From Thermohalobaculum sp964576075 (GTDB lineage Bacteria; Pseudomonadota; Alphaproteobacteria; Rhodobacterales; Rhodobacteraceae): a DNA stretch of 7,679 nucleotides. The stretch covers positions 1 through 7,679 of the forward strand of contig CAZNTX010000126.1 in NCBI GenBank assembly GCA_964576075.1. Direction: 5' to 3'. This document shows, in pieces, positions 5,847 to 7,679 of the stretch (within the stretch, counting starts at the first letter, position 1; every line of letters starts with the position of its first letter). The position numbers and the translations under genes were made by a program. The notes beneath the pieces are model-generated. The model had not been told where the DNA came from, ran no database searches, and saw only the letters and a list, made by a program, of their open reading frames with translations.

Positions 5847-6718
5847 GCGATCCCCTGCCCCCGCGCGACGTGACCGTGGTGGAGGTCGGCCCGCGCGACG
5901 GGCTGCAGAACGAGCCGGGCCTGATCCCGACCGAGACCAAGATCGCCCTCGTCGACGCGCTCTCCGCGGCCGGGCTGCCGCGGATCGAGGCGGCGAGCTT
6001 CGTCTCGCCCCGATGGGTGCCGCAGATGGCCGACGGGGCGGCGGTCCTGGCCGGCATCCGCCGCCGCGCGGGCCTCAGCTACACGGCGCTCACGCCCAAT
6101 CTCAAGGGCTTCGAGGCGGCGCGCGCGGCCGGGGCGGACGAGATCGCCGTCTTCGCCGCGGCCTCCGAGAGCTTCTCGAGGAAGAACGTGAATGCGAGCA
6201 TCGCCGAGAGCCTCGCCCGCTTCGCCCCGGTGGCGGAGGCGGCGGCGGAGGCCGGCATCCCGATGCGCGCCTATGTCTCCTGCGCGGTCCACTGCCCCTA
6301 TGACGGGCCGGTCGCGGCCGCGGCGGTGGCCGATGTCGCCGGGCGCCTCGCGGCGATGGGGGCCTACGAGGTCTCCCTCGGCGACACCACCGGGCAGGGC
6401 ACGCCGGAGACCGTCCGCGCGATGCTCGAGGCGGTGCTCGCCGCGATCCCGGCCGAGCGCCTGGCGGGACATTTCCACGACACCAACGGGCGCGCGCTCG
6501 AGAGCGTGGCGGTCGGGCTCGAGCTCGGGCTCCGGGTCTTCGACGCGGCGGTGGCGGGGCTCGGCGGCTGCCCCTTCGCGCCTGGGGCGCGCGGCAACCT
6601 CGCCACCGAGCGCCTCGTCGCCGCGCTCGAGGCCGAGGGGCTCGCCACCGGGGTCGACACCGCCGCCCTCGCCGCCGCCCGCCGCCTCGCCGAAAGCCTG
6701 AGAGGGAGCCACCCATGA
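5843..6718 (+). CDS. liuE: Hydroxymethylglutaryl-CoA lyase
   Basis: This encodes 291 residues, close to the usual bacterial size of about 300. It splits HMG-CoA into acetyl-CoA and acetoacetate, the last step of leucine degradation, in the cytoplasm with a divalent metal. EVGPRDGLQNE near the N-terminus supplies the catalytic Arg18 and metal-binding Asp19. GHFHDTNG supplies the metal ligands His210 and His212 and Asn215. GLGGCPFAPGARGN contains the active-site loop Cys243. All expected catalytic residues of this DRE-TIM metallolyase are present. GGAGGAGG at 5831-5838 precedes the ATG, which overlaps the liuD stop (ATGA); the liuC start overlaps its own stop in the same way, so the three genes are probably one translationally coupled unit. 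The family also includes homocitrate-synthase-like enzymes, but these motifs point clearly to the lyase. It is often annotated mvaB. Confidence 0.96.
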   Translation: MSDPLPPRDVTVVEVGPRDGLQNEPGLIPTETKIALVDALSAAGLPRIEAASFVSPRWVPQMADGAAVLAGIRRRAGLSYTALTPNLKGFEAARAAGADEIAVFAAASESFSRKNVNASIAESLARFAPVAEAAAEAGIPMRAYVSCAVHCPYDGPVAAAAVADVAGRLAAMGAYEVSLGDTTGQGTPETVRAMLEAVLAAIPAERLAGHFHDTNGRALESVAVGLELGLRVFDAAVAGLGGCPFAPGARGNLATERLVAALEAEGLATGVDTAALAAARRLAESLRGSHP

Positions 6719-7506
6719 CGCCGCCCGCCTTCGAGACCATCCGCCTCGCCGTCGACGCCCGCGGGGTCGCGACCCTCACCCTCGCCCGCGCGCCCAAGCA
6801 CAACGCGATGGACGCGGCGATGATCGGCGAGCTCGCCGCCGCCGCCGCCTGGCTCTCGGAGACGGACGGGCTGCGCGCGGCGGTGCTCGCGGCGGAGGGG
6901 GAGAGCTTCTGCGCCGGCGGCGATCTCGGGTGGATGCGCGCGCAGATGGCGGCCGACCGGCCGACGCGCATCGCCGAGGCCCGGCGCCTCGCCGAGATGC
7001 TCGGCCGGCTCGACCGCCTCCCGCTACCGCTCATCGCCCGGGTGCAGGGGCAGGCCTATGGCGGGGGCGTCGGGCTCCTCTCGGTGTCGGACGTGGCGGT
7101 CGCGGTGGAGGGGGCGCGCTTCGGGCTGACCGAGACGCGCCTCGGGCTGATCCCGGCGACCATCGCCCCCTATGTGGTGCGGCGCATGGGGCCGGGGTGC
7201 CGGGCGGTGCTGTTCTCCTCGCGCCGGTTCGACACGGCGGAGGCGATGCGGCTCGGGCTCGTCGCCCGCACCGTGCCGGCGGAGGGGCTCGACGGGGCGG
7301 TCGAGGCCGAGATCGCGCCCTATCTCGCCTGCGCCCCGGGGGCCGTCGCCGCCGCCAAGGCGCTCTATCGCCGGCTCGCCGGGGCGCCCGGGGAGGCGGA
7401 GATCGGGGCGACGGTCGACGCCCTGGCCGACCGCTGGGAGAGCGCCGAGGCCGCCGAGGGGATCGCCGCCTTCTTCGAGAAGCGCAAGCCCGGCTGGGCC
7501 GGCTGA
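6715..7506 (+). CDS. liuC: 3-Methylglutaconyl-CoA hydratase (crotonase family)
   Basis: This encodes 263 residues, typical for the crotonase fold. It is predicted to hydrate 3-methylglutaconyl-CoA to HMG-CoA, the step between LiuB/D and LiuE. The oxyanion-hole regions are FCAGGDL (65-71) and YGGGVGL (115-121). GLTETRLGLIPATIAPYVV supplies the probable catalytic Glu140. The first glutamate of classical enoyl-CoA hydratases, in the GGGxE motif, is replaced here by Gly120; from memory, LiuC proteins also lack it, which supports LiuC over a general fatty-acid hydratase. The DLGWM after the first oxyanion loop resembles the DLNWM of LiuC. AGGGAG at 6703-6708 precedes the start, which overlaps liuE by ATGA. 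It is the last gene of the visible operon. It could be another crotonase on sequence alone, but the context is strong. Confidence 0.92.
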   Translation: MTPPAFETIRLAVDARGVATLTLARAPKHNAMDAAMIGELAAAAAWLSETDGLRAAVLAAEGESFCAGGDLGWMRAQMAADRPTRIAEARRLAEMLGRLDRLPLPLIARVQGQAYGGGVGLLSVSDVAVAVEGARFGLTETRLGLIPATIAPYVVRRMGPGCRAVLFSSRRFDTAEAMRLGLVARTVPAEGLDGAVEAEIAPYLACAPGAVAAAKALYRRLAGAPGEAEIGATVDALADRWESAEAAEGIAAFFEKRKPGWAG

Positions 7507-7545
7507 CCCGGCGGGCGCACCCGCACCGCCCGTCCCCGCCGATCC

Positions 7546-7638
7546 GGCCGGCGCGGCCCGAGGCCCCACCCACCCGGGCACGCACCGCCCCCGGCGGCCC
7601 CGCCTGCGCTCCCCCCCAGGCCTCGGGCCGCGCCGGCC
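7546..7638. repeat. Perfect 20-bp inverted repeat with 53-base C-rich loop, downstream of liuC
   Basis: The left arm (7546-7565, GGCCGGCGCGGCCCGAGGCC) and the right arm (7619-7638) are exact reverse complements across all 20 bases. Pairing stops at once on both sides. The 53-base loop (7566-7618) is very C-rich on the + strand and contains a smaller hairpin, GGCG-GCCC-CGCC (7593-7604). It starts 40 bases after the liuC stop and has no T-tract after it, so it is not a standard intrinsic terminator, although so stable a stem could stop or protect a transcript. A palindromic intergenic repeat element or a structured RNA are other possibilities. The remaining bases of 7507-7679 hold no gene that I can support. 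Confidence 0.7.
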
Positions 7639-7679
7639 TTGCCGTCCGGTCTTCGCGCGCGACGCTCGGAGGGGGCGCG

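Noticed and set aside
5021..6712. Minus-strand open frame of 563 codons opposite liuD/liuE
   Set aside because: Low-complexity Arg/Ala/Gly translation, fully overlapping two genes with intact catalytic motifs; no support as a gene.
7667..7679. GGAGG at 7668-7672 near the window end as the ribosome site of a following gene
   Set aside because: No start codon is visible before the sequence ends, and purine runs are common in this DNA; it cannot be supported.

Overview
The window is very GC-rich (well over 70% by eye, not counted). Its protein sequences and gene order look alphaproteobacterial, most like a high-GC member of the Rhodobacterales. That placement is inferred from protein style, not from a marker gene. 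The core is the liu cluster for leucine/isovalerate breakdown: the last codons of isovaleryl-CoA dehydrogenase (liuA), the carboxyltransferase (liuB) and biotin (liuD) subunits of 3-methylcrotonyl-CoA carboxylase, HMG-CoA lyase (liuE) and 3-methylglutaconyl-CoA hydratase (liuC). Together they convert isovaleryl-CoA to acetyl-CoA plus acetoacetate.

Layout: (1) positions 1-2699, + strand, liuA end, two small exported six-cysteine proteins and liuB, every junction overlapping by 1-4 bases. (2) A 58-base gap with a GC hairpin, into which liuB and a minus-strand gene converge. (3) positions 2758-3738, minus strand, two tandem paralogous exported monohaem cytochromes c, separated by 135 bases that hold a striking GC palindrome. 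(4) positions 3739-3872, a divergent, locally AT-rich regulatory region with two inverted repeats. (5) positions 3873-7506, + strand, liuD, liuE and liuC, overlapping by ATGA. (6) positions 7507-7679, non-coding, dominated by a perfect 20-bp inverted repeat around a 53-base C-rich loop.

The metabolic enzymes are conventional and appear intact. The unusual material is accessory. The liu genes are split into two + strand blocks, and each interruption is a tandem pair of related exported proteins: LprI-like proteins between liuA and liuB, and cytochromes c between liuB and liuD. No reaction in leucine catabolism needs either pair, so their presence is the main functional puzzle. The inverted-repeat structures at 3216-3240, 3768-3786, 3827-3856 and 7546-7638 are the main non-coding signals. 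I see no RNA gene, CRISPR array, transposase or phage gene.
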